Numbered from the stretch's first letter, positions 7,367 through 16,115 are shown. The stretch is DNA of 47,709 nt from an uncultured Planctomycetota bacterium (GCA_902796885.1 CADBQY010000212.1:1-47709), one strand, 5' to 3'. Translations and numbers: made by a program. The notes: generated from the letters alone by a model not told the origin.

Positions 7367-10300
7367 TTATCCTTTCAGTATATTTAACACATAGTAAAGT
7401 AGACGGTCCGTGTCAATTTCTCCGACTTCGTCATATATTGATCTTGGAATCGGAATGACTGCTTTTTCCTCGTTAAGAACGCGCAAATCTATTTTGCGGG
7501 CAAAGAGATCCTTTTTAAGATTATTGACGAGCTGCAATGATTTAAAAGAAAAGGCAATATAACTTCCTTGGGGAAACTCGACAAGGTTGACCGTTCGTAT
7601 TGAATGTTGCCAAGCCGCGACTCGGATTTTTGCACAGATGATCAACCTTTCAACCGGTCTTGGGAGTTTGCCAAAACGGTCGTTAATCTCATTTTGAATT
7701 GAATCGGCTTCTTCTTCCGTCGTAATTCGACTGAGTCGTCGATAGAGATCAAGTTTATCGCGCACCTCTGGCACATAGTTATTGGGGATCATCACTACTC
7801 CGGGGAGATCAACCGCGACTTCAATTTTAATTTTCTGAGGCATCTGTTTTAGAAGGCGAATAGCCGATTCCAAAAACTCGCAATACATTTCATAGCCGAC
7901 CAAATTAATATGACCGCTCTGTTGGACTCCAAGGATGTTTCCTGCTCCTCGCAATTCGAGGTCACGGAGTGCAAGTTGGAATCCGGCACCTAGTTGGCTA
8001 TATTCTTCAATCGCCTTAAGACGTTGCATCGAATCATGTGTCATCGGAGCGTTGGGAGATAAAAGAAGATAACAATAGGCTTGGTTCTTAAATCGTCCGA
8101 CACGTCCGCGTAGTTGATGCAATTCGGCCAGTCCAAATCGATTGGCATGGTTAATAAATATGGTGTTTGCATTTGGAATATCGATTCCGTTTTCAATGAT
8201 AGTGGTTGAAAGAAGAACATCATATTCTCTATTGATAAACTTCCTTAGAACTTTCTCGAGATCACCATCTGACATCTGAGCATGTCCAACACCAATTTTA
8301 GCCTCAGGGACGATCTCCATTAACTTGTGAGCAAATAAATCGATATCTTTAACTTGATTATGAAGAAAGTAGACCTGTCCCCCACGACTCATCTCAAAGA
8401 GTATTCCTGAACGTATCACCTCGGGATTAAATCTAAGTACTTTCGTTTCAATAGGCAAGCGGTCATCGGGTGGTGTTTGAAGATTTGAAATATCACGAAG
8501 GCCAAGAAGAGAAAAATGGAGTGTACGCGGAATCGGAGTCGCTGTCATGGTTAAGACGTCAACTTGACTACGAAGGTGTTTGAGAAAATCTTTGTCACGT
8601 ACTCCAAAGCGCTGTTCTTCATCAATGATTGCGAGACCAAGGTTCTTAAAAATGACATCTTTTTGAACTAGACGATGAGTACCGATAATGATATCAATTT
8701 CGCCGCCACGTAATTTTTCAAGAGTCTGTGTAATCTCTGCTTTGGAACAAAATCGTGAAAGTATGCCTAAACGTATAGGGAAAGACGACATTCGTTCCGA
8801 AAAGACATGAAAATGTTGTTCGGCGAGTATCGTTGTTGGCACGAGCACCGCAACCTGATACCCTGCATTAACTGCTTTAAACGCCGCACGAATTGCGACT
8901 TCAGTTTTACCAAATCCAACGTCACCACAGAGAAGACGGTCCATTGGGCGGGATTTTTCCATATCACTTTTGATCGTCTCGATCGCCACCAGCTGGTCTT
9001 CAGTCGGTTGAAACGGAAATGATTCATCAAAATCGAGTTGCCAATCAGTATCTGGAGGAAATGCGATTCCTTGGAGAGCTTCTCGTTTCGCTTGGAGCTC
9101 GATCATATCGGCTGCCAAATCAAAAACCGCATTACGCACCTCCTGTTTCTGTTTATTCCATGCCTTTCCGTTTAATTTCGCAAGTTTGGGGCGAAGTTGA
9201 GAAGTACCAACATATTTCTGAATCAGATAAATTTTCGATGTCGGAACATAGAGAATCACATTGTCGGCAAATTCAAGTTCGAGATGTTCTTCTTCTTGTC
9301 GCCCCTTTTCAAGCATGATAAGACCTCGAAATCGTGCCAGACCATGTCCTACATGGATAACGAGATCGCCTGGTGAGAGATCAACGAATGAATCGATCGA
9401 CTGAGACAATGTCCGAGCTCGAGAACGTCTGACATGCATCCGACGAAATAGCTCATCAGACCCGATTAGAACAATATTTTGTTCAGGCCAAGCAAAACCA
9501 TGAGTTAGAGATCCAATCATCCAGTTTACGCGCCCCTGTCGCATTACTTCAGACTCGGAGAGCGAATCCGCAACTCGACGCTGTTCCGCCTCATTTCGGC
9601 AAACAATATCAAAGTGAATTTTCTCAGGGTATCTGTCAATTTCCTTTCTCAGTAACGTGGGTTTTCCCTGCAATCTATTGACTGTTTGAAAAAGAAAAGA
9701 ATAGGAATGAGTCGCGAACTCATTTCCGCTACTAATAGTAACCAGGTGCAACGTAGCATAACGATAGAGAGCATTGCAAACTTTTTCTATCGAAATAGGT
9801 TCTTTTGAAGTATCAAGATGCTCCATCGCTTGGATGTCATTTGTTGAGGTTTTGGTGATCGAAGATTTATGAGCAACATCTTTATCCTTATTCTTTTCCT
9901 GAAAGAAACGATCGATTTTTGTGGCTTGTCGAATGACATCGCCTGTTTCGAGCATAACGACAATTGTCGAAATCGGGAGATGATCAGTAAAATGACCGTT
10001 TACCTTTCTGTTCGGTCGGAGCCCAGATATCTCCACGAAAGGAATATCCTCAGTCGAACGTTGAGTTTTGGTATCAAAATATCGAATTGACTCTATGTCG
10101 TCATCGAAGAATTCAATCCTGACCGGACGAAACCAGTCTACGGCATAAATATCGAGAATACCACCTCTGACCGAAAATTCTCCTGGGAGTTCGACTGCGC
10201 TGGTTGAGTGAAAACCGTGCTGTGTCAGCCAAGAGAGAATTTCACTGCGATCATAAGTTTTATTGACCTCAAGAACACGGGTGCCAGCTTCAATATCATC

Positions 10301-10840
10301 TTTCGTCGGCACTGGCTGACGTATCGCGGCTAGCGATGTCACGAGGATTGCAGGATGTGTTTTAAAAGAATCAGTTTTTAGGGAATTTGTTCTTCGTTTG
10401 ATATGGTTTTCTAAAGGAGCAAAATTCGTCTCGTTCGAGGGTGAAATTGAACTTAAACCGAAATCAGTGGCAGATCGAAGACGGAGTTCCTTTAAAACAC
10501 TTAAACGCTTACCGAATATCCGATCTTCTGAAAGAAAAATTTCACTATCCCGAACACTGTTCTCTGTGAGAAAAGAAGGAAGAACAGGATAGGTTAATAT
10601 TTGTGAATCGGTAAATAAAGTCAAGTCATCGGCGGCCGTTTCAACGTCACCGATGTTCGGACAGATCAGAAGCAATAATTTACTCGAATCTTCTGCCAGA
10701 ACTGATGAGATCAAAAGTGATGAGTTACCGATCATTCCGTCAAATAGAACGGATTCACCTACAAGGAGTGAAGAATACCCTTTGGTGAAAGAATCCGACA
10801 AACGGATTTTTTCTTTTAATTCGGTTATTTTGGGATTCAT
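7367..10840 (-). CDS. mfd: Transcription-repair coupling factor Mfd
   Basis: Mfd removes RNA polymerase stalled at DNA lesions and recruits UvrA. Domains in order are the degenerate UvrB-like N-terminal region, the CarD-like polymerase-interacting domain (LSPGDLVIHVGHGLARFRG), the RecG-type translocase with Walker A LLCGDVGFGKTEVA, Walker B IIDEEQRFG, TATPIPRTL and the motif VI region QLRGRVGRF, then the TRCF C-terminal domain. I place the start at the ATG at 10840 (MNPKITELKEKI), giving 1157 residues. A longer version from 10885 would begin inside the promoter at 10874-10901, whose -10 box overlaps that upstream ATG. Length fits the family. It is co-transcribed with the EEP gene and divergent from folK. 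Confidence 0.95.
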   Translation of the reverse strand: MNPKITELKEKIRLSDSFTKGYSSLLVGESVLFDGMIGNSSLLISSVLAEDSSKLLLLICPNIGDVETAADDLTLFTDSQILTYPVLPSFLTENSVRDSEIFLSEDRIFGKRLSVLKELRLRSATDFGLSSISPSNETNFAPLENHIKRRTNSLKTDSFKTHPAILVTSLAAIRQPVPTKDDIEAGTRVLEVNKTYDRSEILSWLTQHGFHSTSAVELPGEFSVRGGILDIYAVDWFRPVRIEFFDDDIESIRYFDTKTQRSTEDIPFVEISGLRPNRKVNGHFTDHLPISTIVVMLETGDVIRQATKIDRFFQEKNKDKDVAHKSSITKTSTNDIQAMEHLDTSKEPISIEKVCNALYRYATLHLVTISSGNEFATHSYSFLFQTVNRLQGKPTLLRKEIDRYPEKIHFDIVCRNEAEQRRVADSLSESEVMRQGRVNWMIGSLTHGFAWPEQNIVLIGSDELFRRMHVRRSRARTLSQSIDSFVDLSPGDLVIHVGHGLARFRGLIMLEKGRQEEEHLELEFADNVILYVPTSKIYLIQKYVGTSQLRPKLAKLNGKAWNKQKQEVRNAVFDLAADMIELQAKREALQGIAFPPDTDWQLDFDESFPFQPTEDQLVAIETIKSDMEKSRPMDRLLCGDVGFGKTEVAIRAAFKAVNAGYQVAVLVPTTILAEQHFHVFSERMSSFPIRLGILSRFCSKAEITQTLEKLRGGEIDIIIGTHRLVQKDVIFKNLGLAIIDEEQRFGVRDKDFLKHLRSQVDVLTMTATPIPRTLHFSLLGLRDISNLQTPPDDRLPIETKVLRFNPEVIRSGILFEMSRGGQVYFLHNQVKDIDLFAHKLMEIVPEAKIGVGHAQMSDGDLEKVLRKFINREYDVLLSTTIIENGIDIPNANTIFINHANRFGLAELHQLRGRVGRFKNQAYCYLLLSPNAPMTHDSMQRLKAIEEYSQLGAGFQLALRDLELRGAGNILGVQQSGHINLVGYEMYCEFLESAIRLLKQMPQKIKIEVAVDLPGVVMIPNNYVPEVRDKLDLYRRLSRITTEEEADSIQNEINDRFGKLPRPVERLIICAKIRVAAWQHSIRTVNLVEFPQGSYIAFSFKSLQLVNNLKKDLFARKIDLRVLNEEKAVIPIPRSIYDEVGEIDTDRLLYYVLNILKG

Positions 10841-10873
10841 AACTAACCATTCTCTGTCTGGTCTGAGTAGTCC

Positions 10874-10901
10874 ATTATAACGCAACCATTCTTAATCGCA
10901 A
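10874..10901 (-). promoter_or_regulatory. Candidate promoter for mfd
   Basis: On the minus strand a -35 TTGCGA (10901-10896) and a perfect -10 TATAAT (10879-10874) are 16 bp apart. The transcript would start near 10867, about 27 nt before the ATG at 10840. This excludes the upstream ATG at 10885 as the normal start. Confidence 0.6.
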
Positions 10902-10924
10902 CATGAATTCCGAGAAGCATCATC

Positions 10925-10953
10925 TTGAAATTTATTTGCAGAGAGGATAAAAT
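10925..10953 (+). promoter_or_regulatory. Candidate promoter for folK
   Basis: A -35 TTGAAA (10925-10930) and a -10 TAAAAT (10948-10953) are separated by 17 bp. Transcription would start near 10960, about 27 nt before the folK ATG. It points away from the mfd promoter, and the two lie within an 80-bp stretch. Confidence 0.55.
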
Positions 10954-10986
10954 CATCATGAAAAGAAAAATCTAGAAAACAAGAAA

Positions 10987-11508
10987 ATGACAGATAGGCA
11001 ATTAACATCGGTTCTCATCGCCCTTGGATCGAACCTTTGTCAACCTGCTCTGCAAATAGAGCGGGCGTGGCGTGCGATCTGTGAAAGTTCACAGATCGAA
11101 GCGATAGCGATAAGCCGGTTCATTACGACCAAACCAGTCGGAGGACCGCCAGAACAGCCAGATTTTCTGAATGCTACGGCGCTTTTGAGTACAGATTTTT
11201 CACCCTTGGAACTACTCGATCTATTTCACCGGATTGAATTACTAGGTGGTCGAGAGCGCCGTGAATTTTGGGGGGCACGAACCATCGACCTTGATATCCT
11301 TCTCTACGGGAGCAGTATTATCTCCACTTCGCAACTTACCATTCCACATCCCAGAATGGCATGGCGACCGTTTGTTCTGGAACCGGCCAATGAAATCGCA
11401 CCCAATATGTTTCATCCGGTTTACAAAACGACAGTTCGCGATCTTCTTAACCTTGCAAGATTGAATTTTCGCTTAGCTGAAATGAATACACTTTACAATT
11501 TGTTTTAA
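10987..11508 (+). CDS. folK: 6-hydroxymethyl-7,8-dihydropterin pyrophosphokinase
   Basis: HPPK transfers pyrophosphate from ATP to hydroxymethyldihydropterin in folate synthesis. The 173 residues are typical in length. Visible motifs are IALGSN at the N terminus, TKPVGGPPEQPDFLNA, and the signature GARTIDLDILLYG with the two metal-binding Asp residues, then IPHPRM. No other folate gene is adjacent. Its stop codon overlaps the stop of lpxI on the other strand: the four bases TTAA at 11505-11508 serve both genes. Confidence 0.94.
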   Translation: MTDRQLTSVLIALGSNLCQPALQIERAWRAICESSQIEAIAISRFITTKPVGGPPEQPDFLNATALLSTDFSPLELLDLFHRIELLGGRERREFWGARTIDLDILLYGSSIISTSQLTIPHPRMAWRPFVLEPANEIAPNMFHPVYKTTVRDLLNLARLNFRLAEMNTLYNLF

Positions 11509-12824
11509 TTGCCGACTTCTCTTATCTGAACAAGTGCAATTCGATTCGATTCAGAACATTGAATTAATTGGGAAAGTAATGCAGAAGACGGCGTCAGGTC
11601 GATTGCGATCGCCTGAATATTTGACTTATCAATTTCTTGTATCAAAGATTCAATTTCTTCCCCGTTTTCATCGCCAACGAAATAACCTAAAATAAGAGTA
11701 AAACCATCCGGAGCGAGTTTCATTGTTCTTGTTATAACTTTTGCGGATGATTCAACACTCGATCGAACGGCTATTATTGAACGTTCACGAACGGTTACTG
11801 TCTGACCTACCCCAAATCTGGAAAGTGATCGCATAACTGGAATACCAAAAATAATATCTTTTAGTTGACGTGTTGACAGTTGAGTCTTTGTGAGTGTGTA
11901 TAATTCATATCTTGAATCTGATGAGATAACATGGTCATCGATGATAAGTTCCGATTCCGCGATTGATGCGACAGCAATTCCAAGCTGATTTGCTCTTTCA
12001 ATAAATTTAGGTCTCGGATCGACACAAAGCGTTCGATTTGCTTCGATGGCAAGAATGTCGGCACCGGATAAAGCCATTATTTCTAATGTTTTTACACCGA
12101 CGGCAGGCACATCAAAGCGCATATCCTGATTCGGTTTTGAGAGTTTGATGACAGTAAATGATTTTCCATCCGCCTCAATTCCCGCACGTGCAATTGTTTC
12201 ATCGGTCCCATCAATCCCCTCGATAGCAAGAATTTTTCCATTGCGTACCATAACTGCCTGCCCAAAATCAAGCCGGCCGATTTCTCGTACAAGGGGCCAA
12301 GCCAGGCGCACGTTGTTGTAGTCGATATCTGATAATTTCCGGTGAGTTAATAATCCTTGTGGTATTAAAAGTTCAGGCACAAGATTTGTCGCGGGAACCA
12401 GTTTTATCCCCCTCTTTTCAAATGCTTTGACAGCAGCCAATAGAAGGGTGTCATCTTTCAAATCCGACTTACCGGCAAGAAAAAAAGGAAAGAAGTTCAG
12501 AAACGTATAGACATCGGGAAGATGGCGCCAGATTAACCCTGGACGCAAAAGAAACTTTTTAAATATCTTTCCTGCCATAGTAGCTTCGGTCACTCGATAT
12601 TTTCGGAAAAAGCGGATGGCCGTCCCGAAACGGCCAAGTCCCATTTCTCGATAAACATCACAGATTCCACGAAGCTCCAGGCTTGATGCATGCCCCGTGA
12701 CACCGAGACAATATACGGAATGCCCTTCTTTTTTAAGAGTCCGGGCAATAAGGATAGGATAATTCCCCCAGCCGGCAATCAGACCATAGCGTTTTCTATC
12801 AGATGTCTCGTTGGGAGATGTCAT
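11505..12824 (-). CDS. lpxI: UDP-2,3-diacylglucosamine pyrophosphatase LpxI with C-terminal repeat
   Basis: LpxI hydrolyses UDP-2,3-diacylglucosamine to lipid X and UMP in lipid A synthesis, replacing LpxH in many phyla. Residues 1 to about 290 match the DUF1009 family: GLIAGWGNYPILIAR at the N terminus, GRLDFGQAVMVRNGKILAIEG with GTDETI, and FDVPAVGVKTLE, whose Asp is the best candidate for the catalytic residue. At 439 residues it is about 150 longer than a usual LpxI. The extra part (about 328-434) looks like a second, diverged copy of residues 178-288, with GQTVTVRERSIIAV matching GQAVMVRNGKILAI, but without the DxPxxG motif. The start overlaps lpxD by 26 bp, so the two are one operon. 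Confidence 0.88.
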   Translation of the reverse strand: MTSPNETSDRKRYGLIAGWGNYPILIARTLKKEGHSVYCLGVTGHASSLELRGICDVYREMGLGRFGTAIRFFRKYRVTEATMAGKIFKKFLLRPGLIWRHLPDVYTFLNFFPFFLAGKSDLKDDTLLLAAVKAFEKRGIKLVPATNLVPELLIPQGLLTHRKLSDIDYNNVRLAWPLVREIGRLDFGQAVMVRNGKILAIEGIDGTDETIARAGIEADGKSFTVIKLSKPNQDMRFDVPAVGVKTLEIMALSGADILAIEANRTLCVDPRPKFIERANQLGIAVASIAESELIIDDHVISSDSRYELYTLTKTQLSTRQLKDIIFGIPVMRSLSRFGVGQTVTVRERSIIAVRSSVESSAKVITRTMKLAPDGFTLILGYFVGDENGEEIESLIQEIDKSNIQAIAIDLTPSSALLSQLIQCSESNRIALVQIREVGN

Positions 12825-13881
12825 AATCTTGGAGTTTTGCTTCTAAGAGTGAAATTCGATCTTTCATATGTTTGGTCTCTTTCTGAAGCGCTAAAAATTC
12901 TTTTCGCATATCAGGAAGTTTAGCCAAAGCGACCTGCTTTTTCATTTGTTCCTTTTCAGGTGTTGCAGGAATGCCAACTATACGTGCACCAGCTGGAACA
13001 TCGATCATAACCCCGGCCATTGCGCCTATAACCGCTCCATCTCCGATCTTGAGATGATCTCGAACTCCAACCCTCCCCGCCATGACAACAAAATCCCCTG
13101 TGACAGAACTTCCGGCAATCCCCGTATGAGCACAGATCAGGTTATGACGACCAATCGAACAGTTATGTCCGATCTGAACCAGGTTGTCAATTTTTGTTCC
13201 ACTTCCGATAAAAGTCGAGTCATAAGTGCCGCGATCGATTGTCGTATTGGCACCAATCTCAACATCATCACCAAGTACGACATTTCCATATTGGACCGAA
13301 AGCGTATGTTTTCCGTCTGAAGAATCGTAACCGAATCCGTAAGAGCCTATGACCGCAGAAGCATGAATAATGCACCGGTCACCCACGCAACAATTCTCGT
13401 AGATAGAGACATTGGGGAATATTACGGTATCGTCACCGATTTGCGTTCCATCAAGGAGACAAACACCCGGATAGATCACGCAGCGTTTTCCGATCCGGAC
13501 GTGATTGCCGATATAGGTTCCGGCTCCAATTGAAGCCCCTTCTCCGATTTGAGCCGATTCTGAAATTATAGCTTTTGATGAAACTCCTTCGATCATATTT
13601 CCTAGTGGAGGACGGAAAAAAGCGGCTATTCGGTTGAATGCGTCATTGACATCATCAACTTGTATCAATGCAATTCTTTCCGTTTCGTTAAAGCCTTTCG
13701 GAACGACAGCACAGGCGGCCTTGCTATGATCTAGGATCTTTTTTAATTTAGGATCAAGCAAAAACGTAATTGACTCAGAATTCGCCAGATGGGCTGGGGT
13801 TGCCGACGTAACCAAAATCTCACCATTGCCGATCAGAACGCCGTTAACAATTTGAGTTAATTCAAAAAGGGTTGCCTTCAT
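12799..13881 (-). CDS. lpxD: UDP-3-O-acylglucosamine N-acyltransferase LpxD
   Basis: LpxD adds the N-linked acyl chain from acyl-ACP to UDP-3-O-acylglucosamine in lipid A synthesis. The 360 residues show the N-terminal uridine-binding domain (about 1-95), a left-handed beta helix of hexapeptide repeats (about 100-300) and a C-terminal coiled coil (about 310-355). The catalytic His is His239 in IGHNCSIG. TTIDRGTYDSTFIGSGTKIDN matches the family signature. It precedes and overlaps lpxI, so two successive steps around lipid A are linked, though lpxA, lpxB and lpxC are not here. The intervening deacylation step is supplied elsewhere. Confidence 0.94.
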   Translation of the reverse strand: MKATLFELTQIVNGVLIGNGEILVTSATPAHLANSESITFLLDPKLKKILDHSKAACAVVPKGFNETERIALIQVDDVNDAFNRIAAFFRPPLGNMIEGVSSKAIISESAQIGEGASIGAGTYIGNHVRIGKRCVIYPGVCLLDGTQIGDDTVIFPNVSIYENCCVGDRCIIHASAVIGSYGFGYDSSDGKHTLSVQYGNVVLGDDVEIGANTTIDRGTYDSTFIGSGTKIDNLVQIGHNCSIGRHNLICAHTGIAGSSVTGDFVVMAGRVGVRDHLKIGDGAVIGAMAGVMIDVPAGARIVGIPATPEKEQMKKQVALAKLPDMRKEFLALQKETKHMKDRISLLEAKLQDYDISQRDI

Positions 13882-13902
13882 AGAGATTCCCTCGAATAAA
13901 AA

Positions 13903-13933
13903 ACCGGTTACACCCCGTTAGGAATGAACCGGT
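13903..13933 (-). terminator. Intrinsic terminator downstream of rplU
   Basis: ACCGGTT (13903-13909) pairs with AACCGGT (13927-13933). On the minus strand the stem is followed by TTTTTATT, a classic intrinsic terminator. It sits 30 bp past the rplU stop and separates rplU from lpxD. The plus-strand flank CTTTTCATTT makes it possibly bidirectional. Confidence 0.75.
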
Positions 13934-13963
13934 CTTTTCATTTATATGTCGGTAATGTCAGGA

Positions 13964-14278
13964 TCAACCGGCAACGATTTCCTTGACTTTGATTTTGATG
14001 TACTTTTGACGGTGACCTGTTTTTTTACGGCTATCTTTACGACGATAGAACCAACGAATCACAAGTTTGGGACCCGAAAACTTGCAGAGAACCTCTGCGA
14101 CGACCTTTGCACCGTCAACCGTCGGCTGACCAACCTTGATACCATCATCTCCGCTGATCAGAAGAACCTGATCGAAAATGATATCCTCACCCGGTTGGAC
14201 ATCACGAAGGTTCACATAGAGTTCTTTGTCGACTTCAGCCTTGTACTGGTGGCTGCCATCTTTGAAAATAGCATACAT
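13964..14278 (-). CDS. rplU: 50S ribosomal protein bL21
   Basis: bL21 binds 23S rRNA in the large subunit. The 104 residues match the family end to end: MYAIFKDGSHQYKAEVDKEL, then DIIFDQVLLISGDDG, VGQPTVDGAKVVAEV and the basic C-terminal stretch RRKDSRKKTGHRQKYIKIKV. The ribosome binding site AAAGGA lies 6 nt upstream of the ATG. The gene normally has rpmA (bL27) right behind it; here a terminator and lpxD follow instead. It has a long structured leader and its own likely promoter just after the upstream RNase gene, so it looks like a separately controlled unit. Confidence 0.96.
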   Translation of the reverse strand: MYAIFKDGSHQYKAEVDKELYVNLRDVQPGEDIIFDQVLLISGDDGIKVGQPTVDGAKVVAEVLCKFSGPKLVIRWFYRRKDSRKKTGHRQKYIKIKVKEIVAG

Positions 14279-14474
14279 GATGCAATCCTTTCTCTTGTCC
14301 GTATGGACACTTTAACAGAATAAAACTCTATGCGGAGGCGCGTTTTTCCCCATCCAACCCATAGGGCCAGATATTCCGCAATCCTGACGAACCACAGCGA
14401 ACATAGCGCTGTCCAATTGGGGCCCTTTTCACCTTAACCGAAAGCAACGGAAGGTCTAAGGAAACGACAATCCT
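14279..14474 (-). promoter_or_regulatory. Structured 5' leader of rplU
   Basis: Four helical elements can be drawn in the minus-strand RNA. One is ACCTTCCG with CGG-TT-AAGGT (14431-14455). The second is a closing stem AGGGCC/GGCCCT (14363-14368 with 14421-14426) around a perfect hairpin CAGCG/CGCTG (14395-14411). The third is CTATG/CATAG (14328-14332 with 14360-14364), which shares two bases with the previous stem so the two may compete. The last is TGTCC/GGACA (14296-14309) next to the ribosome binding site. Autoregulatory leaders of ribosomal protein operons are well known, so control by bL21 is a fair guess. I cannot match it to a named family. Confidence 0.45.
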
Positions 14475-14488
14475 TAGGGGATTATCGT
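14464..14488 (-). terminator. Hairpin after the RNase E/G gene
   Basis: Plus positions 14464-14473 and 14479-14488 form a 10-bp stem with a 5-nt loop. In the minus-strand RNA all ten pairs form, one as a U-G wobble; in plus-strand RNA the same site is a C-A mismatch, so the structure favours the minus strand. TTTCCTTAG follows, a weak T tract. It may partly terminate the RNase transcript or protect its 3' end. Confidence 0.4.
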
Positions 14489-14508
14489 CTTTTTTTCAAA
14501 TAATTCAA
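14481..14508 (-). promoter_or_regulatory. Candidate promoter for rplU
   Basis: On the minus strand TTGAAT (14508-14503) and GATAAT (14486-14481) are 16 bp apart. The -35 overlaps the RNase stop codon. Transcription would start near 14474, giving a leader of about 195 nt. Confidence 0.4.
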
Positions 14509-16076
14509 GGGGTGGCGGAAGACTGTTCAGGCAAGCTCTTCACGCTGACCGGGTTCCCCATCTTGTTGAAGCACTCGATTCGGAGAAATTCCGGCCAGGC
14601 ATCGGGATTCCCCTTTAAAACAATCTCGATGCCGGTTTCTTCTTCGATCTGAGCAAGAGCTAATCGTTTCTTATTGTTGAGATATTCCGAAACTTCGTCA
14701 GCGACATTGATCCGAACCTGAACAATATCATTATTCTGAGAGAGGATTGCCAGATCTCGCATTACATCGATCGCCATACTTTCGATCGATTTCACGACAC
14801 CGCCGCCATGACAACATGGACAATCACGGTAAATGCTTCGTTTAACTCCTGGACGAACTCTTTGACGGGTCATCTCTATCAGTCCGAATGGACTAGTTCG
14901 GAGTATCTTCGTCTTGGCACGGTCGCGTTTGAGAGCATCTCTAAGGGTTCGCTCAACAGCACGCTGATGTTGTTCCAAATCCATATCGATAAAATCATTG
15001 ACAATCACCCCCCCCAGATCACGTAGACGAATCTGTCGGGCAATCTCTTTCGCAGCACGAAGATTCATTTGGAACGCGGTCTCTTCAGCTGAATCATTCG
15101 TTCGAAAAGAACCGCTGTTGACATCTATAGCAACAAGGGCCTCAGTCTGATCGATCACAATCGAACCTCCGTCGTTCAACGGAACTCGACGTTGATGGAT
15201 CTGAGCAATAGCGTTTTCAATATTATATTTGAGAAAGAGAGGTTCTTTCCCATCATAGTATTCTAGGCTGTCCACTGTTCGAGGCATCACCGATTCAAGG
15301 AAATCTCTGACACGATCGTAGGCTTTCTGTTCATCTATCACGATCTTATCGATTTTATCTGTCGACATATCGCGGATCGTGCGAATAATCATATCGCTGT
15401 CTTGATATATATCAATCGGCGCGGGAAGAGTCTTGATCCGTTTAACAATGACTTTCCAAAGACGCATCAGATAGGCCATATCCTGAGCAAGTTCTTTGCG
15501 CGAACGATCAGCTCCAGCAGTCCTTACGATGAACCCAAGTCCTTTGGGAGGATTAAGCTCATTCATTATCTTGCGCAACTTAAGACGGAGAGAATCATCT
15601 TCGATCTTGCGAGAAACTCCGACATGATCGAGAGACGGCATCAAAACCAGGTATCGTCCGGGTATACTGATATAGGTCGACAGGGTTGGGCCCTTGGTTC
15701 CGATTCCCTCTTTGATAACCATGACGATCACTTCATCGCCTCGATGAAAAACATCTTGAATGAGCGGTTTGGTATGTTGTCTACCGGCATTTCGTCCTGT
15801 GTTCTCTTCAGCAGACGGATCATAATGCGCAGCCTGTTTAAAATAGTGCGGTTCAACATCACTGATATGGAGAAATCCGTTACGACCGATTCCGAAGTCG
15901 ACAAAGGCGGCTTGGATGCTCGGTTCAATATTAACAATAACTCCCTTGTAAATGTTGCCAACATAATTGTCATTAGCAGATCGCTCAATATAGAGCTCTT
16001 CAAGAACATTGTCTTCGACAACAGCAATTCGACTTTCTTCTGATTGTCGAACATTCATCAACATCTGTTGACCCAT
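14505..16076 (-). CDS. rng: Rne/Rng family endoribonuclease (RNase G-like)
   Basis: This endonuclease processes rRNA and starts mRNA decay. The 523 residues hold an S1 RNA-binding domain (about 36-125, NIYKGVIVNIEPSIQAAFVD and RNGFLHISDV), a 5'-sensor/RNase H region, and the DNase I-like catalytic part with metal-binding Asp318 (VAIDVNSGSF) and Asp361 (VNDFIDMD). Cys419 and Cys422 (CPCC) form the Zn-link that joins subunits. The length and lack of a long C-terminal scaffold point to RNase G rather than RNase E. It lies between the DUF2344 gene and rplU, an order conserved in many bacteria. Confidence 0.93.
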   Translation of the reverse strand: MGQQMLMNVRQSEESRIAVVEDNVLEELYIERSANDNYVGNIYKGVIVNIEPSIQAAFVDFGIGRNGFLHISDVEPHYFKQAAHYDPSAEENTGRNAGRQHTKPLIQDVFHRGDEVIVMVIKEGIGTKGPTLSTYISIPGRYLVLMPSLDHVGVSRKIEDDSLRLKLRKIMNELNPPKGLGFIVRTAGADRSRKELAQDMAYLMRLWKVIVKRIKTLPAPIDIYQDSDMIIRTIRDMSTDKIDKIVIDEQKAYDRVRDFLESVMPRTVDSLEYYDGKEPLFLKYNIENAIAQIHQRRVPLNDGGSIVIDQTEALVAIDVNSGSFRTNDSAEETAFQMNLRAAKEIARQIRLRDLGGVIVNDFIDMDLEQHQRAVERTLRDALKRDRAKTKILRTSPFGLIEMTRQRVRPGVKRSIYRDCPCCHGGGVVKSIESMAIDVMRDLAILSQNNDIVQVRINVADEVSEYLNNKKRLALAQIEEETGIEIVLKGNPDAWPEFLRIECFNKMGNPVSVKSLPEQSSATP

Positions 16077-16115
16077 TTGAATTAACTCTTTTCTAAACGG
16101 AATGGGAAAACAGCG

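Noticed and set aside
14328..14432. 34-codon GTG ORF in the rplU leader
   Set aside because: There is no proper ribosome binding site, and the bases are better explained by the stems drawn in the leader RNA. It would be worth revisiting if the leader proves unconserved as RNA.
15402..16043. 213-codon ORF antisense to the RNase E/G gene
   Set aside because: It lies wholly within a strongly conserved gene and its product has no recognisable motifs; antisense ORFs of this size occur with this codon usage (also 4266-4886 and 35689-36213).
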